From: Siderastrea radians
Lineage: Eukaryota > Cnidaria > Anthozoa > Scleractinia > Rhizangiidae
DNA: 64,000 bases
Assembly (NCBI GenBank): GCA_964017195.1
Contig: OZ024898.1
Location: forward strand, 8,373,294-8,437,293
Reading direction: 5' to 3'
Part shown: piece by piece, positions 1 to 12,300 of the stretch
How positions within the stretch are numbered: position 1 is the stretch's first letter
How the letters are laid out: each line of letters starts with the position of its first letter
Notes under the pieces: generated by a model
Databases searched by the model: none
Told to the model about the DNA's origin: nothing
The model's input: the letters and a program-made list of their open reading frames with translations, nothing else
Translations under genes and position numbers: made by a program

Positions 1-161
1 ATTGTCAATAAGCTTACGTTAATACAGTCAAAATTCGTAAAAGAAGTCAATCCCATATAAAGTGATGGAGGTCATCCTGGGAGATTTTAAAAGGAATCCC
101 TAAATGGGGTCGATTAGTGGGCGTAGCTCGAATTCTTACTAATAGCTCCTATTGTTCATTT

Positions 162-281
<120 letters not shown>

Positions 282-335
282 GTTTGTTTTTTTTCGGCTG
301 AAGACCTCAAAAGGGAACCCCACTCAGGATCCCTA

Positions 336-540
336 TATAGTCCAGGAAAAAGAACACGTGATGAGCAAGTGCGAATATGACCTGCCGCGTGGAAACGTAA
401 CGCGCGCGCAATGGGCTGCTAGTAAGGTGCACTACACATCCGCGCGTCACTTTTCCACGCAGCAGGCGATTTTCGCGCTCGCTCGCGTATTTTTTTTGCT
501 CGACTATCCGTGAGCGGAAAGAAAGACTGCTTGTAGTCAA
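336..540. mobile_element. Foldback MITE, related to 26600-26790
   Basis: The two halves (343-410 and 432-505) are imperfect reverse complements, so both strands give similar peptides. The right end (reversed, GAGCAGTCTTTCTTTCCG type) matches CGAGCAGTCTCTCTTTCCG at 26627. 541-1028 shows nothing I recognise. Confidence 0.6.
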
Positions 541-1029
541 GCATTTTGTGGTAAACAGTAAACCCCGGTCACGTTTTTAGTGATCCCTTGGGAGCAAAAC
601 TTAGCACCCAATTTTATTCTGTAGTAAACAAGGTTCTTTAGAAACAGTTACTATAACTAAATAACACGAACTTTCTTTCCTGTTTTTAGAAATGCCCGAT
701 TAAAAGGAAATGTTGAGACTGTTTTAAGAAGCATTTCAACTTTGTAGAATTTTGTTAAAGGAGTTTAACACTTGTTGAAAGCTAATTTAAAAAGTTTAAT
801 GTTGATTCGATATCGATTCGACATTCAAACAAGTCTTAGTAGAGTTGAAGACCTGTTCACATGGCCTCAACGCTTTAAAATCACTGAGCGAAGGTCAAAT
901 TGAAGCAAATGTTGTTCAGTTCGTACCCTTATTTAAGCAGATAATACAGGAGGTTCAGGATTTTTATTAAGAGGTTTCATATTGTAAGGCGAAACAAAAA
1001 GCCTGACACGCAAGCTAAATCAATCCAAG

Positions 1030-1134
1030 CGTTCGTGATTGACTAGCCTGTGACTAGTCAATCACGAACGATGAGAGTCTCCTCTCATCGCTCTATCCTG
1101 TGTATAGCCACTCAGCGCTGGAGCAATGAGTGGC
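1030..1134. repeat. Three consecutive stem-loops
   Basis: Stem 1: CGTTCGTGATTGACTAG at 1030-1046, perfect complement at 1054-1070. Stem 2: CGATGAGAG at 1069-1077 with 1082-1090. Stem 3: GCCACTCA at 1107-1114 with 1127-1134. No gene is associated; 1135-1440 shows nothing else. Confidence 0.7.
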
Positions 1135-1439
1135 GACTGTCTTTGCAGGCTAGTGGTTGATGGTAGAAGTTATCCTCGTTTGTTGATTGATGGTGAGAAT
1201 TGCTTTCATTGCAAAACTATTGAGAAAATCCCCTTATGAACACCGTTCATGTTATTGCATGTTATTGTTTCCCCCATGATGTGATTTTAAATGATTTTCA
1301 TAACATTTACACAACATTTAACTTGTGACCTCAAATTAACAACGAAAGCGGACATTTTTAAAGCGATAAGTACTTTTAAACGTCCATAGCTACTTGTCCT
1401 GATTTTACAATCTGATTTGTCTAGATCTAGGCCAATATA

Positions 1440-2045
1440 TGGTTAGCATTTGTGGGACACTGAGCAATGTTGGTCCAACATCATCCGACATGGGTCGCTT
1501 AACGTTCCAACATTGCTGGGCCAACGTTGGATACCGAGGTGAAACGACGCACTGCTAAAAGTCATCCGTCCAACAAAATTGTTGGCCAAGATGTTTGATG
1601 AAAAGCAAAACTTTCGTTCAACAACAAATGTTGGCCAAACATGGGGTGCAAAATGTTGTAACATTTTCGGGCCAACATGCCCAGCATTTGTTGGATAACA
1701 AGATGAAACGACGTGCTGCTAAACCTCATGCGTCGAACAAATTGTTGGTCAAAATGTTTGATAAAAAGCAAAACTCGTTCAACAAATAATGTTATTCCAG
1801 CATTACCAACATAGGGTGCTGAATGATGTAACATTGTTGGACCAACATGCACAGCATTTGTTGGATGGCAAGATGAAACGACACGCTGCTAAACGTCTTC
1901 CGTCCAACGAAATTGTTGGCTAAAATGTTTGATGAAAAGCAGAACATTCGTTCAACAAAAAATTAATGTTTGTCCAACATTACTAACATGGTGTGCTAAA
2001 TGTTGTAACATTGTTGGGCCAACAAAATGCTGTCCAACAATGTTG
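1440..2045. repeat. CCAACA-rich tandem repeat, period about 163-170 bp
   Basis: The anchor GAAACGACG-(N)-CTGCTAAA recurs at 1541, 1704 and 1874. Each unit also has TGTTTGATGAAAAGC-like and GTTGTAACATT boxes and many TGTTGG/CCAACA pairs. About 3.5 units. The open frames on both strands repeat the same peptide and are artefacts. Confidence 0.8.
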
Positions 2046-2319
2046 CAACGTTTTACCGGGGCTGCAGGTTTCAACAAAATGGTTATCAAAATGAAAATTT
2101 AAAAAAGTTACAACTTCTCCTGCACTGTTTCATTTTGCTTTATGACAAAACTGAACAAGTCCATTTGCGGGATAATTATCACCGAATTTACCATACAAAT
2201 GGAAAATGTTTTTTTCCCCTTCAAGCTTTTTTTTAAGAAAAAAATTATTTTTTTGTTTATTTATTTATTTAGTTAGTTTCTTCTAATCCTGATGCTTCCT
2301 GATGTCTTGGTCGAACGGA

Positions 2320-2535
2320 TTAACCCTTCATGTTAATCCTTGAAATGAACATGCATATTCTCGTCACTGTTCTCTATACATTTCTTATGAAACTAGTAAG
2401 GAGAATTTATCTCAATATCAAGACGTCTCATCATTGGTGATCACTTTCTTTATTCTCATCACTTGAATGTTTGAACAAGTAGTGATGATGTAAAGAGAAA
2501 TTTCAGTTTTGTCACTGTTAGGGCTTAAATGGTTG
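2320..2535. mobile_element. TTAACCCTT-type MITE, diverged copy
   Basis: Begins TTAACCCTTCA, ends AGGGCTTAAATGG, with AAGGAGAATTTATCTC inside. One of about seven relatives in the window (34010, 38305, 46741, 48290, 58405, 62413). 2540-3503 shows no gene or repeat that I recognise. Confidence 0.5.
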
Positions 2536-3503
2536 ACCGAGGTTGCCAAACGAATTTAACAACGTTATTACGCTCTGAGAACAAAATAAAATTTATATCG
2601 ATGGACATCATTCAACAGGGTGGACAAACGCGTTCAACATGAAAAATTCAATAATGTTGAACGGTATTAGAGATGCTAAACCCGTTTGACCGATGCCCAA
2701 CAGAACGAGAGTTGCAATCAATCTCTACGTACAAGAACTCCTACGTTACGCGTCTTTTTAGCCATGGATTGATGTATGACATGTTTTCGTGCAACTGTTA
2801 AATATAAGCCCAGTTGCTCATAGTGCAAGGAGGTTCAAACTTTTCACGCTATGGATGAGATTCTGAAGTGTAACCATTTAAATCAAAGCTATGGTGTTTT
2901 GTACTGCAACTCTCGGATTAATTTCCTTGCGCTCTCATTGGACAAAACGCATCACGTGGTACAGAATTGATATCCCCCTCTCGATTTCATCGACGAGGAC
3001 AAATACAAGCCATATTTTTACATCGAATTTTTTAGTCGAGTCAAGAATTGATTAAACAGGTCAACTTGTACTTGTTTAAAACCATGGGTCCGCAACCATC
3101 ATGCCCTGAACAACACTGGTATCTGTCTGTCAGTTACCGCGATAAATTGCGTTGTAGAAATTAATCTAAGGGTTGTGTAACGTGAGTTGTACCCTGACGG
3201 AGGTGCTGAACCAAGCTCTCATTGCGATTCTAGCGAGCTAGCACATATTATATGTTTACAGCAATCTTTGTACCCAACTCACCCTTCCCTGGGGGAAGTG
3301 TTTTTTGTTTTCTCTTTTTACGAAGTTATCAAGGCCTGCTTCAAACGTCGAACTTGTCATGTGCCGTATCCAATGGAAATGGCAAAAGTTGCTGTTTTCT
3401 GTTTTAAATAATTTGCGTTTTAGATTCCGCTAGTAAAAAAAATCGTCGCGTGAAATGGGCCTAAGCTGAAAGTGGCATTCTTTGGCATTCAGAAGTTTAC
3501 ATG

Positions 3504-3826
3504 CTAAGAGCCATTTACATAAAAAACTTCATAGTCATCAGGTGTAAACTTGTAAGTCCCAGCAAGGATGGTTTGCGCATCGACTACACCATTTGGAAGA
3601 GGGTAATAGTTACCGTACCAGTGTGTGTGTGAATTCTGAATACTGTTTGCATTATTACTAATATAAAAGTCATGACCTTTGCCAAACGCTGGGCCCCTAT
3701 CTATCCTGCTGTAAATTGCATGTGGTGGGTCGATTACAATGCTCTTGAATGGGGCCAATCCTTCTTTGTCTTTGAGAGAATAAATGAACGAATTGGGAGT
3801 GTTACTGTAGCAGTTACAGCTGGCCT
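3504..3826 (-). CDS. Exon 9: C-terminal half of TLDc and normal stop
   Basis: 323 nt, acceptor CTTTAG|AGGCC, phase 1 in. It includes FSLYS-like and DFYISNNAN segments and ends [13 protein letters not shown] plus a stop. The closing DD-x-EVF(Y) motif is the usual end of a TLDc domain. This exon is intact, which suggests that any inactivation is recent. Confidence 0.82.
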
Positions 3827-6800
3827 CTAAAGGATAAGGAAATAAAACAATATTAATATATAAATAACAGAAAATGATGAACTCTTTGTAGAGGTAGCTA
3901 TAGATATATTTCGTCCAGATTTGAACATCGTTTGAAAGCGAGAGAGAGAAAGGCCTCAACGCACTTCTACCAATTACGGAAACAGATATAAATTTAGAGA
4001 CGGATTATTCGTCTTAGACGAATTGTCCGTCTGTCAGCACGTCTACACAAGGACGTGCTGGCAGACGAATCAGCCAAAGACGAAATTTGCCCTACAATTT
4101 GTCTAAAAACCGAATTTAAATCTAGACGAATTATCCATTGGCGGTGGATAATCGCGTCTCAGAGGGGTAATTCTTCTCTTAACTAGTATTGCCGGTTTTC
4201 ACTGTCACGCCATCGAAAAATATATTCGAAACCATCCAATAACAGAATCTAAGAATTTCAAATGTTACAAAAGATTAAAAAATGAACAACTTCTAAAACT
4301 CTCAGGTCTGTGCGCTACACTGTTGTTGAGTTATTTACCGAAATGTTCCACACAAATTTTATAGAGCTCAGTATGCAGACGCCATATTTGTGTACTTCCA
4401 AGGGACACCAACATGGCGGCCGGAAATCAATGAAAACACCTGAAACTCACTTTTGCTATGAGAGCGAGTACTTTTCCCTCGTGAGCTAGTATACATAAAC
4501 ATAAACATTTTTCCTTATACTTGAACTGTTCAGTCTGCCAAAAAACATAAAAAAAAACTTCCTTTCAAACGAGACAGCTTTGTCACGGCGCCATCTTGAT
4601 GTCACGTCCTGAGCAGCAATTTCGAAAATTCACGATGCTGTATGTTAGCCTTATGTTGAACCCAATGGATGTTACCGAGCTGGAAACTTGTGAAAAGATA
4701 TATTTTTAGGTGTTCCTACACCTGGTGACGATAAAAAATTTAGCATGCCTAGTGATGTTAATGTTTTAATTTTTGAATTTCACGACGTCACGTGCAAACC
4801 AGCAATAAATTGTGCCAATCAGTAATAAGAAGGTCAAGTAACTCAATTTGTCAATCAATCAGTCAGTAAATAAATTAGTAAGTTGTTTAGTTAGTATTTA
4901 ATTTGTTCAGTCTTAGAGGGAGTCTGTTGTTCAGTCAGTCAGACAGAGACGGGCAAATAAAGGACTGTTTCGTCCTCTGGCCCCTGATCTCTCACCATAA
5001 GGGGCGTAAATGTTAGTTGCAAGCGTTAAAGTAGAATCTAAGCAAAAATTACCCCAAGGGATGTCGGTATATCCTCCAAACACAAAGTCTCCCACTTTGA
5101 CGATGGTTACCGTATTAGGTTTCCCATCACACCTTTCGTGGAAGGTACTGGACTCCCAGCCGTGGGTGGAAGTCCGGTAACACAGCAACCATTGAGCGTT
5201 GTTTCCAACATTAGGCTCAAGGTACAACATAAGTTAATCGAAATATGAAGGATTGCCACCAATTATTATTGAGTTGGAGAGACCTGAAACTAAAAAGTGA
5301 GTTTTTTTGTTAAGTTTCCATCATGAATGTATTTTTCCAATCCGTATTTTTTTTTCACAATTACTAATGCTCGAAATCTACAGCATACTTATAACCTATT
5401 TTAAGTCTGGAAAACTGTAATTGAAATTAAGAGTTGATGGAGGTTGGGTGGTTAGGGACGTCATCGATGACTAATTACCCCGCCGTCAGGACGGGGTCTA
5501 GTAATACCCATTTTTACCCCGCCGTCAGGACGGGGTCTAGTAATACCCGTTTTTTACCCCGCCGTCAGGACGGGGTCTAGTAATACCCGTGTTTTTTTTT
5601 GTTTTTTTTTGTTTTGTCGTGGTCAGTTGCCCCAGAGCTCCGCTCGGTCAAAACAATACTTGCCGGTAAACTTTGTTCGTTCAGCGTTTATTCGCCAGAA
5701 TTTTCATGAAAGTTGGTGTAGAAAATTACCGGCGATTTAATGGCATGAAAATTCCTTCGATGAAAGCAAAAACGAAGGTGCTAGCGAGCTTTGAAGCTGG
5801 CATGAATTTGCCAAACCTGCCCTGGCACGTAAACATTACATCACTGAAACACAAAAGGTGATCCGGGGAAGTCCCTTGCTTTCGCCAAGTTGAGAAAATT
5901 CAGCAGTGAAATGCAAGCATATTTTTGGCAGCTTTGCTTTGCTTCGCCAAAATCTTTAGGGAAAGTTGTGTAGAAAAGTACAAGAAATTCAATGGAGTTG
6001 ACTTCTCTTCAATGAGAGCAAGGACGAAGGTGCTAGCGAGCTTTGAAAGCCAATGATTCATGCTACGTGCCGTAGCACAGAAGCCGATTCGGAGAAGTAA
6101 ACTTGCTTGCGCCAAATCACTCATCGAATCACGGCCTAAAATAGACTTTTACGGTTTTTCATAGCTACCAGTTTCCTTTAGATTTTAGAATGAGTTTTTC
6201 ATCAAGAAATCTATTTAACTTTCCGAGCCCTTGCTATTTAGAATTTAATACGCTGACATGTCAGTTCGTTTATTTAAAAAAAACGTGACTTAACTGAGTC
6301 ACGCTATGGTCAAAATATTTCGTCACGTTCTTCTTCGCGAAAGCTAGGACAAGTGGATGACCAAGGAATGAGGGATGGGGTTCATACTATCAGGGATTCA
6401 TGTTACCACAGGGAGAAGGTTGCGGAGCAGACGCATAAGGGGAAATGGCAGCAAACACAGGTACGATAAATCATCAACTTTAAAATTTACACCACTTGAG
6501 CTCGTATCTTGAGTGACCGTAATATATTTTGCTCCCTGGGAGGAGGAGAAAAACGGCGGGGTCCAATGAAAGTAGGAACGAAGGTGCTAGCGGGCTTTGA
6601 AGCTGGAATGAATTCGCCTAACTTGCCGTGGCACGTAAACATTACATCACTGAAACACAGAAGCCAATTCGGGGAAGTCCTTGCTTTCGCCAAGTTGAAT
6701 AATTCAACAGTCAAATGCAAGCATTTTTTGGCAGTTTTGCTTTGCTTCGCCAAAATCTTTAGGGAAAGTTGTGTAGAAAAGTACAAGGAATTCAATGGAA

Positions 6801-9308
6801 TTAACAATTTTCTTCGACGAGAGCAAGGACGAATGTACTAGGGAGCTTAAGTTTGAAAGCTGGCATGAACTCGCGATCGCTATGAACTTAGTAATTATGA
6901 CGTAAAGCCCAGTATGTATGTATGAGTGCCAAGAAGTGAGTAATACTGCCCATCCATAATTTCCCCCCGACCACAGGCCTTAAAAGTAAGAAATTAGAAA
7001 TGAGAACCAAGATAAAAGAAAAATCTTTGACCCCGGCGGGATTCGAACCAACGACCTCCGGATTAGAACACCGTCGCTCAACCAACTGAGCTACGAGGCC
7101 AGGCTGAGTCACGCTGTGATCAAAATAATAATTTCATCACGCTCTTCGTCACGCACGCTAAAACAGAGTGATTAGGCAAGTCGTGTCTTGATTTATATTA
7201 TCATCGCAAGCACGTAAAAGATACGATAAATCACCAACTTTTACCTGGCCGTAATATATTTTGGACCCCAAGGGCAGAGAGAACAACGGCGGGGTTAATG
7301 CCCCCTGGGGCTTTTCTTGTTTTTTTTTTTTTGTCGTCGTGGTCACTTGCCCCAGACCTCCGCTCGGTCAAAACAATACTTGCCGGTAATGTGCGTTCGT
7401 TTAGCGTTTATTCGCCAGAATTTTCATGAAAGTTGGTTTAGAAAACTGCTGGCGATTTAATGGCATAAAAACCGCTTCGCTGAAAGCAAGAACGAAGGTG
7501 CTAGCGAGCTTTGAAGCTGGCATGAATTCTAATAACTTGCCCTGGCACGTAAACATTACATCACTGAAACACAGAAGCCGATTCGGGGAAGTCCCTTGCT
7601 TTCGCCAAGTTGAATAATTCAACAGTGAAATGCAAGCAGTTTCTGGGCAGTTTTGCTTTGCTTCGCCAAAATCTTTAGGGAAAGTTGTGTAGAAAAGTAC
7701 AAGAAATTCAATGGAGTTGACTTCTCTTCGATGAGAGCAAGGACGAAGGTGCTAGCGAGCCTTGAAAGCCAATGATTCAAGCTACGTGCCGTAGCACATA
7801 AACATTACGTCATTGAAAGACAGAAGCCGATTCGGAGAAGTAACTTGCTTGCACCAAAACACTCATCAAATCACGGCCTAAAATAGACTTTTACGTTTTT
7901 TTCCCATAGCTACCAGTTTCCTTTAGATTTTAGAATAAGTTTCTTTATCAAGAAATCTATTTAAATTTCCGTGCCCTTGCTATTTAGAATTACGCTGGCA
8001 TGTCAGTTCGTTTATTTAAAAAACGTGACGTAACTGAGTCACGCTACGGTCAAAATATTTCGTCACGTTCTTCTTCGCGAAAGCTAGGACAAAGGGATGA
8101 CCAAGGAATGAGGGATGGGGTTCATACTATCAGGGATTCATGTTATCACAGGGAGAAGGGTGCGGAGAAGACGTAAGGGGGAATGGCAGCAAACACGTCA
8201 AAGGTACGATAAATCACAAACTTTAAAATTTACACGCCTTGGGCTGGTATGTTGAGTGACCGTAACATATTTTGCCCCCTGGGAGGAGGAGAAAAACAGC
8301 GGGGTCCAATGCCCCTGGGGCGTTTCTTGTTTTTATTATTTTCCATTTTTTTGGTGGTCACTTGCCCCAGACCTCTGGTTTTTGCTCGGCCAAACATACT
8401 CGTCGCGTCTTTCGCTACACAGGCTAGAGCTTGTATCTTGAGTGACCATAATATCTTTTACACCCCGAGGGGAGGGAGGGAACGGCGGGGTAATGCCCCT
8501 GGGGCTTTTCTTGTTAGTATTTAGTTACGCTGCGAAACGATTACACCAACAGACGTCAGTTGTTGGTTTTCACCCAAACTTTGAAGAAAGTCGGAGTACT
8601 GAGGGGCAGGGGGTACTGTAGGGTCGTTTTCGGAGGTAAATATCCTTTTATTTTGGATAACTGACAAATTTGATTCAGACTTCCTCATCTAGGACGTATA
8701 GCAGGATCTTCTCTTGATGAACCAGTGAAATGTTAAAAGCATCCTTAAGCGTTTTTTCTTTTTCTTTTTTCTTTTTTTTTTTTAAAGAGATCGGTCAGCT
8801 ATTAAGCGTTTTTTCTTTTTCTTTTGTCTTTTTTTTTTTTAAAGAGATCGGTCAGCTATCCAACTTATAAGCCCACGATTTCCTCGTCTAGTGGACGAAA
8901 AACCTATAGCTTATGAACACTAGTTGGGCTCTAAAGTACGACTCACCTATTGTAGCACACTGTGGTCCAGCAAACCCTTCTGCGCAGACGCAGTTGTATC
9001 CGTTAGCCTGATCAGTGCAGGTTCCGCTGTTCTTGCAGGGATCACTGGTACATTCATCAATATCTGTTTTGGAAGTATTAAATAGCACATGGGTATGCGA
9101 AGACAGGAATTGTTTCGGGTGTTCAATTTGATCCTTGCAAAGAGTTAGGGCAACGATCGAGTAAGATATAGAGCGTGACACAAAGGAAATTTCATATCTC
9201 TACGAAGACTATTTTTTTGGCTTATTAACAAGATTGACGTGCTTTTTCGAAGATTCTGTCCGACCTTCTTCTGAAGTTTAAGATGATAATGATGATGACG
9301 ACGACGAC

Positions 9309-9381
<73 letters not shown>

Positions 9382-12300
9382 GCGTTCAATGCACGCAATA
9401 ACGTGACCACCACGTCTTCGTACTTTGATTGCAATTAATAATAGACGGTACGGCAATGCGTACAAGTGTGGCTTCAAATTACGACAAAACAAGAAGAAAG
9501 TGAGATAAAATCTGTGAAATCTCTGACAACAGTCGAAAATTTACGTTATTACCTAGTTGACAGAGCGAAGTTGGACTTTTTGCGATAAGCGTGCCCGTGA
9601 GCACGGCTTGAATTACTTCCGTCATGTTCTTGTTCTTGTTCTTCTTCTTCTTCCTGGGATAATCCACCTCCTTCTTAATGAAGATTCTTGTGAGCGTTAT
9701 GACGATTCCTCGGAATATGGCCGAGAAACACGTTTTCTTGTTATGATACGTGCGAAAATATAACAAGTGTTTGGAAAGTGTGCACTTTGGCTGGCTTAGC
9801 AAATTTACGTAAGACGAAGCGTGAATGTTCTCACATTACTCGCGTGCTGACGCATATAACTAAGAAATGCGACAAACAAAATAATACAAAACAATCCCTT
9901 CTGAAGCCCATTCTCAGATGTTCCTCGCAAGCTCAGTCAACGGATTGAAATTTTGTGGCTTTCTATTGTAAAGAGTTTTCATGGACAAATATTTTAGATC
10001 TAGTAGGAAGCGTAACTTGTCACCATAATTAATTCTGTAATGTTTGAACCAGAAGAGAATAGCCGATCTTGAAAGTCACGTCTTGCGTCATTGGTACTAA
10101 CTTCTTCACTTCTTGCGTGACTGGTGACATCATGTTTGACGAATGTGGCAACTCCCGTATCCAGAAAAATATATAAATAAGCTTTGTTTTATTTTCCACA
10201 TTATTTCACACGAACTTATATTTTGGAACACACGGCTAAAATCGAGTAATAAGCGTACCTTGTTAGAAAGATCATGTCATTGTGTGACCTGTGCAAGTCT
10301 TGCGTGATTTTTAACGTAACTGACCTGTTTCACACTGTGCCCCGTTAAAGCCTGGTGCGCAGCTGCAGTCGTATCCGTTAACTCGATCGGTGCAGGTCCC
10401 GTCATTTAAACAAGGGTTGCCAGCACAATCATCAATATCTGTTTCCAAAAGTGAATGGGGTAACCAGATCAATAACAAGTTTTAGCAAGTTTCAGTAAAA
10501 TCCAGGTTATACAGGGTGTCCCAAGAGTTAACGTTTAATTTACAAAAGTCATCCTACTCAAAATTTTAGTATTTCTTTTCTGATATTACACTGCCATTGT
10601 TAAGAATTTCGGTAGTCGGTGTGGCATGCCTTGTTTTTTTATCACACTTTCTAGTTGCCGAGGCACATCACACTACTCCCGTAACGATCCAGCGGCTCTA
10701 GGGGCATGCGTATCTCACTGTGTTAAGGTGGCAAATCAGTGGCACCAGGAGAACGGGATGTTAGTTAAGAAGAGCAAGCATCCGGGTCTAGTCCTCGGTG
10801 ATACGGATTTTAGAGTTTTTTTTCCCAGTTCAGGAAACGTTAGAGATCTTTGGTATGGAAATAGATAAAAGGCTAAATTTTTCCAGTCATATATCCAATG
10901 TGTGCAAAAAGATCAATAATCAATTAAATGTTATGCTGCGCTTTCGAAAACTTATATCCAGGGGCACCTTACTTAAGCTTTACAAAGCGTACATTTTACC
11001 ACATTTCTACTATTGCTCCTCTGTATGGCATTTTTGTGGGCCGCGCGATGCGGAAAAGCTAGAAGCACTGAACAAGAGAATAATTAGATTTATACTTGGG
11101 GATTACTCGTCCCCATACAGTAGTCTTCTAACCAAAGTAAACTCCACTTCATTAGCTAACTGGCGCATTCAGAATTTCCTTACATTATTATACAAGAGCT
11201 TGTTTTCCCCACATTTTCCTGCTTATATGAATAATATGCTTACACTTCAACCCTCTTCTTATTATCTTCGAGGCAATTACTTTTTGTCACTCAGTAAGCC
11301 TAGAACAACTAGCTACGGCCTTAACTCATTTTCCTGTTTCTGAGCCAAGCAATGGAATGCGCTGCCAGATTATATCCGAACAAGTGACTTTACAGAGTTC
11401 AAGAAGAACATTCAGAGCATTACCTTTGCTTAGGCGCTTTTTGCTTATATATACATTTTTTCCCGCTATATATTTAATTTTGTAAGTGTGTAACGTATTT
11501 TTGTATTCCATTTAACATATTTTAATGTATTTCTCGAAGATATTAGCTACTAATATTTGTAAATATATTAGTTAAGCTACTCTAAAATTCGACTTAAAAT
11601 AAAGTTTATGTTATGTTATGTTATCTTTCCAAGTTTGTTTAGGCGGTTCCTTGTCATCAAAATCATCTGTCCGCACCAACCACCTATAACCTAACGCTCA
11701 CTTATTCAACGTAGTTATAAAGCTTTCTTTAACAGATATGCTGGAAGATACAAGCATAGATGACTCCGCTCGTAAATAAGCCAACCTGTGAGTTGTAAAA
11801 GGATTCACCTTTTCGAAATGACCTAGCAAACAAGCAAACGTTCGAGCTACCAAGGTTGCGAAAATTGGCGGGAACAACAACATGCATGTTTAGGCGGAAA
11901 TTTAAAAAAAAAATAGTATGGTACAATATCCAGGCCATTAACATTAAAAACGCTATATTACCTGATTTTGCAACCTTTTTTTAATTAATTAAAGCCCAGC
12001 AAATTAGTATGTGTAATCAAATGGTGACGAGTGAAATTAGGAAATAATTTCACGCGCGTTTTGTCAAATTATTAAAATTTTGACAAAACGCAAGTGAAAT
12101 TATTTCCTAATTTCACGAGAATACCATTTGATTACCTATTAATATCATGGGTGACAAATTACACTCACAATCGTGGGGTTTTGACTTGTTTATCGCATCG
12201 AGAACTCCTTGAGCATTGAAACGGTTTAACGGCTAAAGTTCACCTTTTTCTGAGTGAAATAATGAAAAAATCTTGTGACAAGGTTTTACCACGCTTTGAC

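Noticed and set aside
1443..1852. Minus-strand frames in the CCAACA repeat
   Set aside because: Both strands give periodic peptides from a tandem repeat; no homology recognised.
4931..5052. Extension of the TLDc exon past 5053
   Set aside because: The clear donor GGG|GTAAT at 5053 restores phase with the last exon; beyond it the TLDc similarity ends.
5478..5590. CRISPR-like array of palindromic repeats
   Set aside because: Only three units, no unique spacers, and a eukaryotic intron context.
6487..6841. Overlapping ~106-110-residue frames on both strands
   Set aside because: They lie in the shuffled repeat family, and the same peptides recur at other copies.
9145..9492. Open frame with a poly-histidine run
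   Set aside because: It comes only from the GAT microsatellite; no splice or domain support.
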